Of a DNA stretch of 56,224 nt, positions 54,607 through 56,224 are shown one piece after another; position 1 is the first letter of the stretch; every line of letters starts with the position of its first letter. Under the pieces are notes generated by a model. That model was given only the letters and a program-made list of their open reading frames with translations, was not told the DNA's origin and did not search any database. The stretch is from Pirellulaceae bacterium (lineage in GTDB: Bacteria > Planctomycetota > Planctomycetia > Pirellulales > Pirellulaceae): positions 1 through 56,224 of the forward strand of contig JADHUC010000019.1 in assembly GCA_016784735.1 (NCBI GenBank). The letters are read 5' to 3'. Made by a program: the position numbers and the translations under genes.

Positions 54607-55662
54607 CTAGAAACTTATCTTTGCCAAGTAGATGCTCGTTTTGCCTTCATGCGACGAGTAGTAACTCATCCATAGCAAATCGTCATGCCAAACCAGCCCG
54701 GGGTAGCTGCAATCGCCGCCGCTGGGCAGGGTGAGCACTGGCTGGTAGCTGTCGCGCGTCATGCGTGCAAGTACGGTCGTTGCTCCTTCGCCGTACTTCC
54801 GACCGGCCGCCCACAGGCTGCCGTCGGGCAGTCGTATGAAGTTCGGGCCGCCGATCTTCAGTTCCAGCTTCGTCCAGTTCCACTGTCTGTACGGCGGCTT
54901 GCTGGTGCCGATCCAATGTGGGCGTGTCAACGCGATCAGTTCCTCGTCCGGCATGAACCGGAGCGTTGTTTCGCTGGCGTTCCAAATGTTGTCTGGCAAA
55001 CGAAACTCGGTGATCCACTCCCAGTCGATACCGTCGCGACTGCGGTACAGCATCCCGCGTCGCGGGTTCGCGCCTTCGCCCATTTTGCTGACGCTCCAGG
55101 CCCAGTCCTTGTGCCAGGTTACGCGCCATAGCCAATGATCTTCGGCCAGCAGCTTTCTTGGATCCGCCCACTGGCGACCATCTACAGAGAAGGCAACGCG
55201 CGGCGCACGCGTTCTGTAGGTGGCGCCTTCGTAGACGCTGCCGCCCATAATCAACATCAGCCGGCCGTCGGGCGTGATCGAAAGCTTCGGATCGCGCAAG
55301 TCGATCCCATCTTGTTCAATCAACGCGGCCGATTGCCACTGGTCGCCGTCGTCCGAGACAATCACTCGCACCTTGCCAATGCTGCCGCCGTGACCCTCGG
55401 CCTCGCGAAACGTGCACCACCAGCGATCCTGGAAGCGGATCAAGTCGGTAAAGGCATTATGTGGTCCGCGATCCCAGATCTTCTTGACCGAGACAATCTC
55501 CGGTTCCGACGCGAGAGCCGCCGATGTGAGTGCGATCAGCACGAGTACCAAGGTCTGTCGTGCAACTCGAATGGCCGCGAATGCGGGAAGGCGAATCCCC
55601 TGCTGAGGACTATTGCGTTTATTCTGGGCCGCGTGGTGGGCAGGAGCTTTGCTGGAGTGCAT
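54607..55662 (-). CDS. Secreted sialidase-family (GH33-like) propeller protein
   Basis: 351 residues. After an unusually long basic N-terminus comes a signal helix (QTLVLVLIALTSAAL, about 36-50), then propeller repeats with Asp-box features: VIVSDDGDQWQSA, FSVDGRQWADP, RSRDGIDWEW. WWCTFREAEGH and IDLRDPKLSITPDGRLML are the positions of sialidase-type arginines. The start is uncertain; a shorter start would give a more typical signal peptide, but no later in-frame ATG lies before the helix. Catalysis is not proven. Last of the minus-strand carbohydrate-active genes here. Confidence 0.78.
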   Translation of the reverse strand: MHSSKAPAHHAAQNKRNSPQQGIRLPAFAAIRVARQTLVLVLIALTSAALASEPEIVSVKKIWDRGPHNAFTDLIRFQDRWWCTFREAEGHGGSIGKVRVIVSDDGDQWQSAALIEQDGIDLRDPKLSITPDGRLMLIMGGSVYEGATYRTRAPRVAFSVDGRQWADPRKLLAEDHWLWRVTWHKDWAWSVSKMGEGANPRRGMLYRSRDGIDWEWITEFRLPDNIWNASETTLRFMPDEELIALTRPHWIGTSKPPYRQWNWTKLELKIGGPNFIRLPDGSLWAAGRKYGEGATTVLARMTRDSYQPVLTLPSGGDCSYPGLVWHDDLLWMSYYSSHEGKTSIYLAKISF

Positions 55663-55843
55663 CTTGTTCGCCCTCTATTGCTCGGAGTTGAAGTATCCCA
55701 GTGCACGTCCCTTTCTTGCGACAGGCCACGGACGCGGCAGATCTCCATTCTGATGGTAGCTGAACTCGCAAGAGTTCAGACGGAATCACGCCTCCCGGAA
55801 TTCTTGCGAATCCCGCTACACACGATTCTGAGTTTGCCGTGTT

Positions 55844-56089
55844 CTACCTGCCTTTCACGCGGTCGACATCGTCCGGTGTGACCGTGATCTGCCGGGAAAA
55901 ACCCGTATGCTGCCGCACATACACCAGTCGGGCGCAGTTTTCAGGATCCGCGTGTAAGGCGTCCCCGATCCGCGTCTTTTCTTCCAGGCCGAGATTCTCG
56001 CATTCGGGTGACCAGACCGTGGTGGTTTCCACGACTAACGCCTCGCGGTAAGGATCGAATTCGTTAGGCTTTTCAGTTTTGGCAGGCAT
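55844..56089 (-). CDS. Small conserved hypothetical protein
   Basis: 81 residues, acidic and without signal peptide or membrane helix. The start at 56089 has AGGAGA about ten bases upstream; an upstream ATG at 56119 is less likely. It includes TTTVWSPECENLGLEEKTR and ALHADPENCARLVYVR. I do not recognise the family. Transcribed towards the sialidase-like gene on the same strand, 181 bases away. Confidence 0.65.
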   Translation of the reverse strand: MPAKTEKPNEFDPYREALVVETTTVWSPECENLGLEEKTRIGDALHADPENCARLVYVRQHTGFSRQITVTPDDVDRVKGR

Positions 56090-56201
56090 TGCGGATGGTC
56101 TCCTAACGTCCAGCGACAAGTTCCGGTATCATGAACCGAAGTGCCAGTATACTTGCGGCGGCCCACGCGGGAAATACGCCGACAACGGGAGGGAGATTCG
56201 A

Positions 56202-56224
56202 TTGGACGATCGCTTGGCGACGCT
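56202..56224 (+). CDS. Possible start of a truncated gene at the window edge
   Basis: A TTG codon at 56202 has a strong GGGAGGGAG ribosome site at 56187-56195, six bases upstream, and the frame (M)DDRLAT runs off the window. Too short to identify. Confidence 0.3.

Overview
The window looks like the chromosome of a planctomycete (Planctomycetota, most like Pirellulales). This rests on gene content: secreted PQQ-type beta-propellers, a formylglycine sulfatase, several sialidase-like and beta-helix proteins, DUF4058, a VKOR-DsbA fusion, an ECF sigma factor beside a transmembrane Ser/Thr kinase, and many intergenic perfect palindromes. Base composition is G+C-rich. I see no rRNA, tRNA or CRISPR array. 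No gene-free gap exceeds 300 bases.

Layout. (1) 1-5.9 kb: two paralogous PQQ-like propeller proteins (the first cut by the window edge) around a nitrilase that overlaps a Phd/YefM-type antitoxin gene. (2) 5.9-24.7 kb: exported enzymes, probably for polysaccharide or organic-matter breakdown. They are an enolase-superfamily protein, a BNR/sialidase-like protein, a DUF4838 protein, a sulfatase, a PHP-type metallohydrolase, an M14 carboxypeptidase, two tandem propeller paralogues, a TIM-barrel glycosidase-like protein and a beta-helix protein. A REP-associated transposase (RAYT) gene sits among them with three palindromes mirrored on each side. (3) 24.8-28.1 kb: an adenine-specific DNA methyltransferase followed by an HNH nuclease, a candidate restriction-modification locus. 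(4) 28.1-33.8 kb: BNR_4 and heparinase II/III-like secreted proteins and a DUF4058 protein. (5) 34.0-34.6 kb: an antitoxin/RelE-ParE toxin pair. (6) 34.6-39.6 kb: a compact cassette of small cysteine-containing secreted peptides (two intact copies and one 3' fragment), an ECF sigma factor, a transmembrane kinase with an extracytoplasmic Cache-like sensor, and a VKOR-DsbA disulfide-forming enzyme. (7) 39.6-43.1 kb: a very large secreted protein ending in a CARDB-like domain. (8) 43.3-49.6 kb: UDP-glucose dehydrogenase, then a three-gene unit ending in a bacterial XPB-type helicase. (9) 49.9-56.1 kb: a malate/lactate-dehydrogenase-family enzyme, a beta-helix protein, a transglutaminase-like protein, a sialidase-like protein and a small conserved protein, all on the minus strand.

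The most interesting candidate is the peptide cassette at 34.6-39.6 kb. Each peptide has a nearly invariant 32-residue signal sequence followed by a nine-residue, two-cysteine tail in which most of the differences lie. One copy lies directly upstream of, and in the same direction as, the VKOR-DsbA gene, and a sensor kinase and sigma factor sit between the copies. This suggests, but does not prove, an exported disulfide-looped peptide with its own oxidation and sensing machinery. Other leads are the split XPB operon, the methyltransferase/HNH pair, the mirrored palindromes around the RAYT gene, and the nitrilase coupled to an antitoxin.
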